Shown here: positions 14,472-20,835 of the stretch, piece by piece
Layout: each line of letters opens with the position of its first letter
Numbering within the stretch: position 1 is the stretch's first letter
NCBI GenBank assembly: GCA_016296565.1
Contig: JAEDJB010000016.1
Span: 1-21,444, forward strand
DNA length: 21,444 nucleotides
Source of the DNA: Oscillospiraceae bacterium
Lineage (GTDB): Bacteria > Bacillota > Clostridia > Oscillospirales > Oscillospiraceae
Reading direction: 5' to 3'
Notes under the pieces: generated by a model
The model's input: only the letters and a program-made list of their open reading frames with translations
What the model was told of the DNA's origin: nothing
Databases searched by the model: none
Made by a program: the position numbers and the translations under genes

Positions 14472-15131
14472 ATGGCCGATTATAATACCCATACTTATTT
14501 CGGGATGCGGGTGCTGGAGCAGCTTCCCACGGATCTGCGGCGGCAGATGACCCAGGATCTGCCCGCCTTTCGCCTGGGGCTCTACGGCCCGGACCCGTTG
14601 ATTTTTCTGCCCTGGACCAAGCGGGAGGCCTGCCGGTACCACCAGGTGTGGCGGCAGGAGGGGCTGCCCCGGCTCACCCGGGCCATGGAGGGGGAGAACC
14701 CCACCCAGGCCAGTTTTGCCGCCGGGTGCATCCTTCACCTGATGCTGGATGACGTGGTCCACCCCTGGATCAAAAGCTGGATCAAGGAGGGCTCCTCCCA
14801 CTTCCGGCTGGAGCTTGGTCTGGACCGGCTTATCGTCCAGGAGCAGGGGCTGGACCATCTGCCCCGGCTGGTGACCAAAGGAAAGGAACGGACGGCCCAG
14901 GCGGCGGCGGAGCTGCTCCCCAACACCCAGGCGGACAGCTTCCTCTGGGGCCTGCGGAACATGGACCTGTCCGTTGCGTACCTGCGCCGCTGGGGGGAGA
15001 GCCACGAAAAGCGGATCACCGAAACGGAACACAGCCAGATCCGCTTCCTGCGGGTGTCCCTGGAGGAGGCCATCCGCCCCACCTCGGCCTATCTGGAGGA
15101 GCTTCTGGAGCCCGCGCCGGCAGGGGTGTGA
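14472..15131 (+). CDS. Zinc-dependent phospholipase C-like protein
   Basis: This 219-residue protein resembles the Zn_dep_PLPC family (bacterial phospholipase C / S1-P1 nuclease fold), in which histidines and aspartates bind zinc. Visible pieces are the N-terminal YNTHTYFG (H7), LYGPDPLIF (D41) and the paired helix motif CILHLMLDDVVHPWI (H89, D93, H97), the pattern typical of these proteins. It has no signal peptide, unlike secreted clostridial alpha-toxin-type enzymes, so it is probably intracellular and its substrate is open. The central and C-terminal parts are helical and charged. The ATG at 14472 has GGAGG at spacing eight; an upstream in-frame TTG at 14457 overlaps that site and is rejected. 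It stands alone with its own promoter. The family match is good, the function unproven. Confidence 0.78.
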   Translation: MADYNTHTYFGMRVLEQLPTDLRRQMTQDLPAFRLGLYGPDPLIFLPWTKREACRYHQVWRQEGLPRLTRAMEGENPTQASFAAGCILHLMLDDVVHPWIKSWIKEGSSHFRLELGLDRLIVQEQGLDHLPRLVTKGKERTAQAAAELLPNTQADSFLWGLRNMDLSVAYLRRWGESHEKRITETEHSQIRFLRVSLEEAIRPTSAYLEELLEPAPAGV

Positions 15132-15144
15132 ACCCCTTGGAAGG

Positions 15145-15178
15145 GCAACCGCTGGTTGCTTGCCTCTCCGGCGGAGAG
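15145..15178 (+). repeat. Two adjacent inverted repeats at the HTH gene promoter, possible operators
   Basis: Two 15-bp inverted repeats with 6-bp arms and 3-bp centres lie 19 bp apart centre to centre: GCAACC-GCT-GGTTGC (15145-15159) and CTCTCC-GGC-GGAGAG (15164-15178). The first abuts the -35; the second fills the spacer between -35 and -10. Their arms differ in sequence. Placement suggests operator sites for the regulator encoded just downstream. The first could instead be a weak 3' hairpin of the preceding gene. Confidence 0.45.
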
Positions 15179-15188
15179 ACGGTATACT
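15160..15188 (+). promoter_or_regulatory. Sigma-A-type promoter of the HTH/zinc-ribbon gene
   Basis: TTGCCT (15160-15165), a 17-bp spacer and TATACT (15183-15188). The start near 15195 leaves a leader of only about 11 nt, which includes the GAGGTG ribosome-binding site. The spacer is largely occupied by an inverted repeat, so a bound repressor would block polymerase. Confidence 0.6.
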
Positions 15189-15205
15189 GAACCTGAGGTG
15201 ATACC

Positions 15206-15649
15206 ATGCAAGCCAATCACATTCTTCTGGACCTGCGCACCCAAAACGGGCTGACCCAGGAGGAGCTGGCCCAGCGGGTCTTTGTGACCCGGCAGGCGGT
15301 TTCCCGGTGGGAATCCGGGGAGACCACCCCCAATGTGGAGACGCTGAAGCGGCTCTCCCAGGTGTTTCATGTCTCCATCAACACCCTGCTGGGCTCGCCC
15401 CGGAAGCTGATCTGCCAGTGCTGCGGCATGCCCCTGGAGGACGAAATTCTCAGCCGGGAGCCTGACGGAACCTTCAACGAGGACTACTGCCAGTGGTGCT
15501 ATACCGGGGGGACGTTTGCCTACACGGACCTGGACAGCCTGACGGACTTTCTGGTGGAGCACATGGCCGGCGGTCCCTGGTCGCCGGAGCAGGCGCGGGC
15601 CTATTACAAGGAACTCCTGCCCCAATTAAAGCATTGGAAGAAACCCTAA
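15206..15649 (+). CDS. XRE-family HTH regulator fused to a zinc-ribbon domain
   Basis: This 147-residue protein has two parts. Residues about 5-62 are a Cro/C1-type HTH (LTQEELAQRVFVTRQAVSRW, then SGETTPN and LSQVFHVSINTLLG). Residues about 68-145 match the putative zinc-ribbon domain found in many small bacterial proteins: ligands C70 and C73 in CQCCGMP, C95 and C98 in YCQWCY, followed by GGTFAYTDLDSLTDFL and a helical end. The ribbon probably binds zinc and may act as sensor or interaction surface; no ligand is known to me. GAGGTG lies five bases before the ATG. Its promoter contains inverted repeats that suggest autoregulation. The gene stands alone, ending at a strong bidirectional terminator. 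Confidence 0.88.
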   Translation: MQANHILLDLRTQNGLTQEELAQRVFVTRQAVSRWESGETTPNVETLKRLSQVFHVSINTLLGSPRKLICQCCGMPLEDEILSREPDGTFNEDYCQWCYTGGTFAYTDLDSLTDFLVEHMAGGPWSPEQARAYYKELLPQLKHWKKP

Positions 15650-15651
15650 AG

Positions 15652-15683
15652 AAAAAGGGACCGCTTAAGCGGTCCCTTTTTTT
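15652..15683. terminator. Bidirectional intrinsic terminator between convergent genes
   Basis: A fully palindromic stem, GGGACCGCTT/AAGCGGTCCC (15657-15676), is flanked by A5 on the left and T7 on the right. It serves the rightward HTH gene (stop at 15649) and the leftward DUF4130 gene (stop at 15698). Confidence 0.9.
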
Positions 15684-15697
15684 GTGTCTGAACCGGC

Positions 15698-16450
15698 TTA
15701 TGCCGGGTCCTCCTGGAACTCGGTCATGTCCCCCCAGAACCGCTTGGGCATGTGGGTCATGCGGCACCTGGGGTTGTACCGGGATTCGATGGCAACGGTG
15801 TTGTAAAACTTCCGCCACAGGGCCCGGCATTCCAGCTCGGCCTGGTCGGGCTGGTCCAGGTCCAGGTGGTCCACCGGGCGGATCTTCCACTTGCCCTGGG
15901 CGTAGAACAGTCCCTCCCGGTGGGTCTTGTCGTGGATGAGAAAGGCCTCGTTGGGCAGGCGCTGGCAGAAGTGGGGCCGCAGCAGGGGCAGCACCCGGTT
16001 CTTGGGGGTGATCTGCCCCACCAGCACCCCGCCGTAGTCGGAAAACCGGAGAAAGCCTTTGTACTGATGGGCTTCGCCGGTGAGATGGCGGATGGCCCGG
16101 GTGAGGATGAGCACCCGGTCGTCGGTCAGGTCCTGGGGCAGGGCCTGGAGAAAGCCCAGGTAGATCACGTCGAACATGTGCCGCTCCTTCTGGGGCAGGC
16201 AGGTGAGAAAGGCGTAGGTCATCATCCGGCGAAAGTCCGGGGAAACCTGCTCCTCCAGAGCCCGGTAGACCGTTCTGGCCAGGGCGGGGTCCGAGGGGAC
16301 CTCCCGCAGGGGGTAGAGGGAAATCTGGTCGGAGCCCGGGGGCAGGAAGTAGAAGGGGTATTCCTTCGTCCGGAAGCTCTCTCCCACGCAGGTGAGAAAG
16401 CCGGTGAAGGTGCCGTCATAGACCATGGCGCACTGGGGCCAGGTGGACAT
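15698..16450 (-). CDS. Probable DNA-metabolism protein, TIGR03915/DUF4130 family, partner of the radical SAM protein
   Basis: This 250-residue protein matches my memory of the TIGR03915 family, which is nearly always encoded next to a TIGR03916 radical SAM protein, as here. Visible family features are the N-terminal YDGTFTGFLTCV, the central LLILTRAIRHLTGEAHQYKG-like region (about 115-135), GFLRFSDYGGVLVGQITPKN (about 132-151), HFCQRLPNEAFLIHDKTH (about 160-177) and the C-terminal WRKFYNTVAIESRYNPRCR with MPKRFWGDMTEF. In other species a uracil-DNA-glycosylase-like domain is fused to this protein; none is present here. AGGAGG lies seven bases ahead of the ATG, and the gene begins 18 bp after the radical SAM stop, so the two form an operon. 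The biochemical activity is unknown; a role in DNA modification or repair is inferred from the family context. Confidence 0.82.
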   Translation of the reverse strand: MSTWPQCAMVYDGTFTGFLTCVGESFRTKEYPFYFLPPGSDQISLYPLREVPSDPALARTVYRALEEQVSPDFRRMMTYAFLTCLPQKERHMFDVIYLGFLQALPQDLTDDRVLILTRAIRHLTGEAHQYKGFLRFSDYGGVLVGQITPKNRVLPLLRPHFCQRLPNEAFLIHDKTHREGLFYAQGKWKIRPVDHLDLDQPDQAELECRALWRKFYNTVAIESRYNPRCRMTHMPKRFWGDMTEFQEDPA

Positions 16451-16468
16451 GAAAAAGACCTCCTTTTG

Positions 16469-17719
16469 TCAGGCTGGGAAAAGGGACAGCTGTTCGTACT
16501 GGGGGGCCAGAGCCGGGGCCTCCAGGGCGGTGAGAGCCCGGAGAACGCTCTCCGGCCGCAGGCGCAGGGCGGGGGTCATCTTCCCGGAGCAGGTGATGAA
16601 ATACTGGGCGCGCTTCAGGACGATGCCCAGCTTTTTCAAAGCCTGCTCGTCCAGGCTCCGCCACCGCCGGGCGGAAAGAATCCGCCGGGCGCCCACCGGG
16701 CCGATCCCCGGCACCCGCAGGAGGGTCTGGTAGTCGGCCTGGTTCACGTCCACCGGGAAAAACTCCAGGTGGTCCATGGCCCAGTTGCACTTGGGGTCCA
16801 GCTGGGGGTTTAGGGTGGGCCGGTCCGGGGAGAGAATTTCGTCCGCCTGGAAATGATAGTACCGCAGCAGCCAGTCGGACTGGTACAGCCGGTGCTCCCG
16901 GAGCAGAGGCGGCTTGAAGTCCACCGGGGAGGGCAGGAGGGGATTTTGTCCCACGGGGACATAGGCGGAGAAAAACACCCGTTTCAGGGCGTATTTCTGG
17001 TACATCCCCTCCGAGAGCTTTAAAATGTGGTAGTCGGTTTCGTCGGTGGCCCCCACGATCATCTGGGTGGACTGGCCGGCGGGGGCAAAGGACGGGGCGT
17101 GGCGGAACTTTTTCCGGTCCTCCCTGGCCTCCAGAATCCCCGCCTGAATCTGGGCCATGGGGCGGAAAATATCGTCCTTCTTCTTGTCGGGAGCCAGCAG
17201 GGCCAGACTTTTGGAGGAGGGCAACTCAATGTTGACAGACAGCCGGTCCGCCAGCCGCCCCAGCCGGGCGGTGAGCAGGGGGTCCGCTCCGGGGATGGCC
17301 TTGGCGTGGATGTAGCCGGAAAACTCGTACTCCTCCCGGAGAATGGAGAGGGCTTTGATCATCAGCTCTGTGGTGTAGTCAGGGTTTCGCACCACGGCGG
17401 AGCTGAGAAAGAGCCCCTCAATGTAGTTGCGCCGGTAGAAGTCAATGGTGAGCTCCGCCAGCTCCCGGGGGGTGAACATGGCCCGGGGCAGGTCGTGGGA
17501 GGTGCGGTTGACGCAGTATTGGCAGTCGTAGCAGCACACATTGGTGAGCAGAACCTTCAGCAGGGTCACGCACCGGCCGTCGGCGGAGAAGGAGTGGCAG
17601 CAGCCGGCGGCCATGGTCTTGCCCAGCCTGCCGCCGCTCCGGTCGGCCCCGCTGGAGGTGCAGGCCACGTCGTACTTGGCCGCGTCCGTCAGGATGGTGA
17701 GCTTTTCCTCAATGGTCAT
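16469..17719 (-). CDS. Putative DNA modification/repair radical SAM protein, TIGR03916 family
   Basis: This 416-residue radical SAM enzyme has the cluster motif CxxxCxxC (C62, C66, C69, within NVCCYDCQYCVNR). Extra cysteines precede it (C20, C40, C41, C50), in the characteristic YDVAC and AGCCHSF segments. After the partial TIM barrel, a helix-hairpin-helix of the DNA-binding type appears at about 325-345 (LRVPGIGPVGARRIL), which supports action on DNA. The last residues, EQLSLFP, resemble a clamp-binding-like QLSLF peptide, an observation only. The start at 17719 has AAGGGGGG about eight bases upstream; a longer frame from 17776 begins upstream of the predicted transcription start and is rejected. 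It is the first gene of the pair with the DUF4130 protein, under a strong promoter. The reaction is not known. Confidence 0.87.
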   Translation of the reverse strand: MTIEEKLTILTDAAKYDVACTSSGADRSGGRLGKTMAAGCCHSFSADGRCVTLLKVLLTNVCCYDCQYCVNRTSHDLPRAMFTPRELAELTIDFYRRNYIEGLFLSSAVVRNPDYTTELMIKALSILREEYEFSGYIHAKAIPGADPLLTARLGRLADRLSVNIELPSSKSLALLAPDKKKDDIFRPMAQIQAGILEAREDRKKFRHAPSFAPAGQSTQMIVGATDETDYHILKLSEGMYQKYALKRVFFSAYVPVGQNPLLPSPVDFKPPLLREHRLYQSDWLLRYYHFQADEILSPDRPTLNPQLDPKCNWAMDHLEFFPVDVNQADYQTLLRVPGIGPVGARRILSARRWRSLDEQALKKLGIVLKRAQYFITCSGKMTPALRLRPESVLRALTALEAPALAPQYEQLSLFPA

Positions 17720-17777
17720 CCCAGTCGCCCCCCTTTCTTGAAAATGGAACGGATGTACGTCGAACAAATGTACCATT

Positions 17778-17805
17778 ATTATACCCGTACCGCAGGGGAA
17801 GTCAA
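17778..17805 (-). promoter_or_regulatory. Strong sigma-A-type promoter of the radical SAM operon
   Basis: On the minus strand, TTGACT (17800-17805), a 16-bp spacer and a perfect TATAAT (17778-17783). The start near 17771 gives a leader of about 50 nt and argues for the ATG at 17719. Confidence 0.72.
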
Positions 17806-17817
17806 GAGGAAAGGGAC

Positions 17818-17853
17818 AAAAAAGACCGCCGGAGAACGTTTTCTCCGGCGGTC
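17818..17853 (-). terminator. Intrinsic terminator of the flavin oxidoreductase gene
   Basis: A perfect 13-bp stem (GACCGCCGGAGAA with TTCTCCGGCGGTC, 17824-17836 and 17841-17853) has a 4-nt loop. On the minus strand TTTTTTGTCC follows, a proper U tract. It stands 23 bp beyond the stop at 17877 and just ahead of the next leftward promoter. Confidence 0.88.
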
Positions 17854-17876
17854 AGGTGCGTTTTTGGGACAGGGGA

Positions 17877-18974
17877 TTATGCCTTGGGGAAGCCCTCGGG
17901 AATCTCGTGCTTCACGCAGCGGCGGCCTTCCTTGGTCCAGATGTTGCCCAGACATTTGGTGCAGCCGATGCAGGGGGATTCCTCACCCTTCTCCAGGTGC
18001 TGGTAGAAGTCGGGCTGGCAGATGAAGGGGCGGGCAGCGGAGACAAAGTCGATGCCTGCGTCCAGGATCTGGTCGATCTGCTCCAGGTTCCGCACGCCGC
18101 CCACCAGGATCAGGGGGATGGTGACCTCCTTGCGGATGGCGGAGGTGCGGTCCAGGTAGAAGGTGGGGACCTTCTTCTTGCCCAGACCCAGCCAGTTGTA
18201 GCCGGACAGCTCAATGGCGTCTGCGCCCAGAGCCTGGAACTGCTGGCAGAAGTAGACGATGTCCTGGGCGTAGGCGGCGTCGGCCTCGCCGGCGCAGTTG
18301 GAGTTGACCTTCACCAGCACGGGGTAGTCCTTGCCCACAGCCTCCCGGATGGCGGACAGGCAGCGGCCCACAAAGCGGAAGCGGTTTTCCGCGGAGCCGC
18401 CGAACTCGTCAGAGCGCTGGTTGGTGTTGGGGTCCAGGAACTGGCTGAGCAGGTAGCCGTGGGCGCAGTGAAGCTGCACGCCGTCGAAGCCCAGCTCCTT
18501 GGCGGTCCGGGCGGCGTCCACGAAGTCAGCGCAGATCTTGTCCATGTCGGCGGGGGTGATCTCGGTGGTGGTCATCTCGTTGGGAGCGGTCAGGCCGCCG
18601 GTGGGGGCCAGGAGTTTGCCGCCCTCCACCCGCTTTTCGGGCATAAAGACGTTCATGCCGGCGTGCATGATCTGGAGGATGAGGCGGCCGCCGGCAGCGT
18701 GGACAGCGTCCAGCACTTCCTTCTGGCTGGCCCGCTGCTCGGGGGTGGCGAAGCCCACCTGGATGCCGGTGGACCGGGCCTCGGGGGAGATGTAGCTGTA
18801 AGCGGTGATGATGGCGCCCACGCCGCTGGCGGCGATCTGGCCGTAGAGGTCCACCTGCTCGGGAGCGCAGGTGCCGTCCCGGCGGCCGAAGGGGTCCTGG
18901 GTGGCGGAGCGCAGGAGCCGGTTGGGCAGCTCCAGGGTGCCGATCTTGCCGGGGGTAAAGAGTTTGGAAGCCAT
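17877..18974 (-). CDS. NADH:flavin oxidoreductase, Old Yellow Enzyme family
   Basis: This 365-residue FMN TIM-barrel enzyme starts LFTPGKIGTLELPNRLLRSA, the usual OYE opening. It has the substrate-binding histidines in GVQLHCAHGYLLSQFLDP, the family signature NQRSDEFGGSAENRFRF, the VLVKVNS strand and the phosphate-binding IPLILVGGVRN and DFVSAARPFI segments. It ends with cysteines in PCIGCTKCLG and RRC (spacing C-x2-C-x2-C-x11-C). The larger 2,4-dienoyl-CoA reductase/BaiCD enzymes bind a 4Fe-4S cluster with C-x2-C-x3-C-x11-C and carry a second NADH domain; that domain is absent here. It probably reduces an activated double bond, substrate unknown. The ATG at 18974 has AAGGAGA about nine bases upstream; a frame from 19010 lacks such a site. 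It is a single gene with its own promoter and terminator. Confidence 0.9.
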   Translation of the reverse strand: MASKLFTPGKIGTLELPNRLLRSATQDPFGRRDGTCAPEQVDLYGQIAASGVGAIITAYSYISPEARSTGIQVGFATPEQRASQKEVLDAVHAAGGRLILQIMHAGMNVFMPEKRVEGGKLLAPTGGLTAPNEMTTTEITPADMDKICADFVDAARTAKELGFDGVQLHCAHGYLLSQFLDPNTNQRSDEFGGSAENRFRFVGRCLSAIREAVGKDYPVLVKVNSNCAGEADAAYAQDIVYFCQQFQALGADAIELSGYNWLGLGKKKVPTFYLDRTSAIRKEVTIPLILVGGVRNLEQIDQILDAGIDFVSAARPFICQPDFYQHLEKGEESPCIGCTKCLGNIWTKEGRRCVKHEIPEGFPKA

Positions 18975-19034
18975 GGGGATCGTTCTCCTTTTTTGTGAAT
19001 TGGAAAGCATTCGCGCAAATTTTACTCAGTTTGC

Positions 19035-19063
19035 ATTATAGCAAAAATGGGGGAGGGTGGCAA
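19035..19063 (-). promoter_or_regulatory. Sigma-A-type promoter of the flavin oxidoreductase gene
   Basis: On the minus strand, TTGCCA (19058-19063), a 17-bp spacer and a perfect TATAAT (19035-19040) with a TGC extended -10. The start near 19028 gives a leader of about 54 nt. Confidence 0.7.
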
Positions 19064-19100
19064 CTGTTCTTTTTGGGCCCCCGCCTTAAGGCGCCTCCCC

Positions 19101-19130
19101 TTGACACACTTCCCCCAAACGCGATAAGAT
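19101..19130 (+). promoter_or_regulatory. Sigma-A-type promoter of rarD
   Basis: A perfect TTGACA (19101-19106), an 18-bp spacer and TAAGAT (19125-19130). A 12-bp palindrome, CGCCTTAAGGCG (19082-19093), lies eight bases upstream and could be a binding site. Confidence 0.65.
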
Positions 19131-19163
19131 ACTTCTGATTACGCTGTTACGGAGGAATGAAAC

Positions 19164-20075
19164 GTGGAAAAGGGAAGAAAACTGGGGCTGGTAACGGTCA
19201 CCGGGTCCTATGTGCTGTGGGGGCTGCTGCCGGCCTTCTGGGCGCTGCTGGCCCAGGTAAACTCCGTGTATATCCTGGCCCAGCGGATTATCTGGTCCCT
19301 GGTGTTCATGGGGCTGTACCTGGCTGTCACCCGGGGATGGGGAGAGATCCTCCGGGTTTTCCGGGATAAACATGCCCTGGGCAAGTGCTTTCTCTGCGGG
19401 GTGCTCATCACCCTGAACTGGGGGGTGTACATCTACTCGGTGAACAGCGGTCACGTGCTGGACGCCAGCATGGGCTACTTCATCGAGCCGGTGCTGGTGG
19501 CCCTGCTGGGGGTCATCGCCTTCCGGGAACGGCCCACCACAGCGGAAAAGCTCACCTTCCTCTTTGCCGCCGGGGGGATTGTCTATCTCATCGTCCGCAC
19601 CGGGTCGGTGCCCCTGCTGGCGCTGGCAATCGGCCTGCCCTTTTCTGTCTACGGAGCGGTGAAAAAGCACCTGGACCTGTCCGCTCAGGCATCCCTGTTT
19701 ATGGAGACCCTTCTCATGGTGCCCTTCGCCCTGGCCTTCTCCTGGTGGTGGAGCGCCCGGGCCGGAGGGATGGAGATGGTGCTGGGGGGCGCGTCCTTCT
19801 GGCTGCTGCCCGCCTGCGGGGTGGTGACATCCATCCCGCTGCTGCTGTTTAACCTGGGGGTCAAGGAAATTCCTTACTACTTCTCCGGTATCCTCATGTA
19901 TATCAATCCCACCCTGCAGTTTCTCATGGGCCTGCTCTACTTCCGGGAGCCCATGGACGCGGACCGGCTCATCGCCTTTGTGATTATCTGGGTGGGCATC
20001 CTTTTCACCATGGGGGAGAAGATTAAGCTCATTCAGGCCGAGCGGCGGAAAGACGCACCGGCACTGGAGCGCTGA
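19164..20075 (+). CDS. rarD: RarD-type EamA-family membrane transporter
   Basis: This 303-residue polytopic protein of the drug/metabolite transporter superfamily fits the RarD subfamily, named from the chloramphenicol-sensitivity locus; its true substrate is unknown. I count about ten hydrophobic helices, and typical RarD segments are visible: GSYVLWGLLPAFW near the N-terminus, LAQRIIWSLVFM, TLNWGVYIYSVNSGHVLDAS, GYFIEPVLVALLGV, SVYGAVKKH, TSIPLLLFNLGVKEIP and GILMYINPTLQFLMGL. The end (KLIQAERRKDAPALER) is cytoplasmic and charged. Start is GTG with GGAGG at spacing eight. The last 47 bp overlap the 3' end of sfsA on the opposite strand, so no terminator lies between them. The subfamily is assigned with good confidence. 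Confidence 0.92.
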   Translation: MEKGRKLGLVTVTGSYVLWGLLPAFWALLAQVNSVYILAQRIIWSLVFMGLYLAVTRGWGEILRVFRDKHALGKCFLCGVLITLNWGVYIYSVNSGHVLDASMGYFIEPVLVALLGVIAFRERPTTAEKLTFLFAAGGIVYLIVRTGSVPLLALAIGLPFSVYGAVKKHLDLSAQASLFMETLLMVPFALAFSWWWSARAGGMEMVLGGASFWLLPACGVVTSIPLLLFNLGVKEIPYYFSGILMYINPTLQFLMGLLYFREPMDADRLIAFVIIWVGILFTMGEKIKLIQAERRKDAPALER

Positions 20076-20727
20076 TGGCCAGGCTGTCCGGGGTGACGGA
20101 GCAGGAAAGGGCCAGCACCCGGACCCCGGCGGCGCTTGCCTGCCGCAGAGCCTCCCCAAAGGCCGGGTGGGTTTCGTCGTTGGGGGAGAAAAAGTCCGCC
20201 TGCTCCATTTGAATCACGAAGCACACCGCGGCCTCGTACCCCTCCTCCAGACAGGCGATGAGACCGTGGAGGTGCTTGATCCCCCGCTGGGTGGGAGCGT
20301 CGGGGAAGTAGACCGCCCCGTTTTGTTCCAGGGTGACCCCTTTCACTTCCACAAAGCCCTTCCGGTCCCCGGCCTCCCAGTAGAAGTCGAACCGGGAATC
20401 CCCGTGCTTGTACTCGGGTTTCAGCAGGGTCAGGTCGGGAACGAAATACCCGGCCCTGGCCCACTCCCCAAACACTGTGTTGGGGGCCTGGGAATCCATG
20501 TTGATGAGCCGGTCCCCCTTCTCAACGGCCACCAGGTCATAGGCGGTCTTGCGGCTGGGATTATCGCTCTTCACCAGCCAGACCCGGGCACCCGGGACCA
20601 GCAGCTCCCGGCACCGGCCGGTGTTTTTGACATGGACGGTGGTTTCCGCCCCGTCCAGCTCCACCTGGGCCACAAACCGGTTGGGGCGGGAGAGAAACCG
20701 GGCGGGGATGCTGTTGGGATAGGTCAT
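20029..20727 (-). CDS. sfsA: SfsA family DNA/RNA nuclease-fold protein
   Basis: SfsA was named as a sugar fermentation stimulation protein in E. coli; it has an OB-fold N-terminal part and a PD-(D/E)xK nuclease-like domain, and its cell role is uncertain. The protein has 232 residues, the normal length. The N-terminal half shows ARFLSRPNRFVAQVELDG and HVKNTGRCRELLVPG, family hallmarks. The nuclease core shows D114 in SRFDF and E127/K129 in GFVEVKGVTLE, followed by FPDAPTQRGIKHL. I choose the ATG at 20727, which has AGGAGG at spacing eight; an upstream frame start at 20802 lacks one. It converges with rarD and overlaps it by 47 bp, and is divergent from glpK. I see no clear promoter of its own in the 108-bp gap. 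Confidence 0.94.
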   Translation of the reverse strand: MTYPNSIPARFLSRPNRFVAQVELDGAETTVHVKNTGRCRELLVPGARVWLVKSDNPSRKTAYDLVAVEKGDRLINMDSQAPNTVFGEWARAGYFVPDLTLLKPEYKHGDSRFDFYWEAGDRKGFVEVKGVTLEQNGAVYFPDAPTQRGIKHLHGLIACLEEGYEAAVCFVIQMEQADFFSPNDETHPAFGEALRQASAAGVRVLALSCSVTPDSLAISAPVPVRLSAARPE

Positions 20728-20753
20728 GGGGATTGCCTCCTTTGGAAAATAGG

Positions 20754-20782
20754 TGGAAAAATGCCCGGGGGCATGGTACACT
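20754..20782 (+). promoter_or_regulatory. Possible promoter of glpK with a palindrome in the spacer
   Basis: TGGAAA (20754-20759), a 17-bp spacer and TACACT (20777-20782) with a TGG extended -10. The spacer contains ATGCCC-GG-GGGCAT (20761-20774), a perfect inverted repeat placed where a repressor would block polymerase. Both hexamers are only moderate matches. Confidence 0.5.
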
Positions 20783-20835
20783 GAAGCTAAGTTTACCGGC
20801 AAGGACCCCGTTCGTCAAGAAAGGATGACATAGGT

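Noticed and set aside
17720..17776. Longer N-terminus for the radical SAM protein
   Set aside because: The ATG at 17776 lies between the -10 hexamer and the predicted transcription start. The ATG at 17719 has a good ribosome-binding site.
20775..20787. Sigma-54 site upstream of glpK (GG...GC)
   Set aside because: The GG and GC are nine bases apart rather than ten, so it does not fit a -24/-12 promoter.
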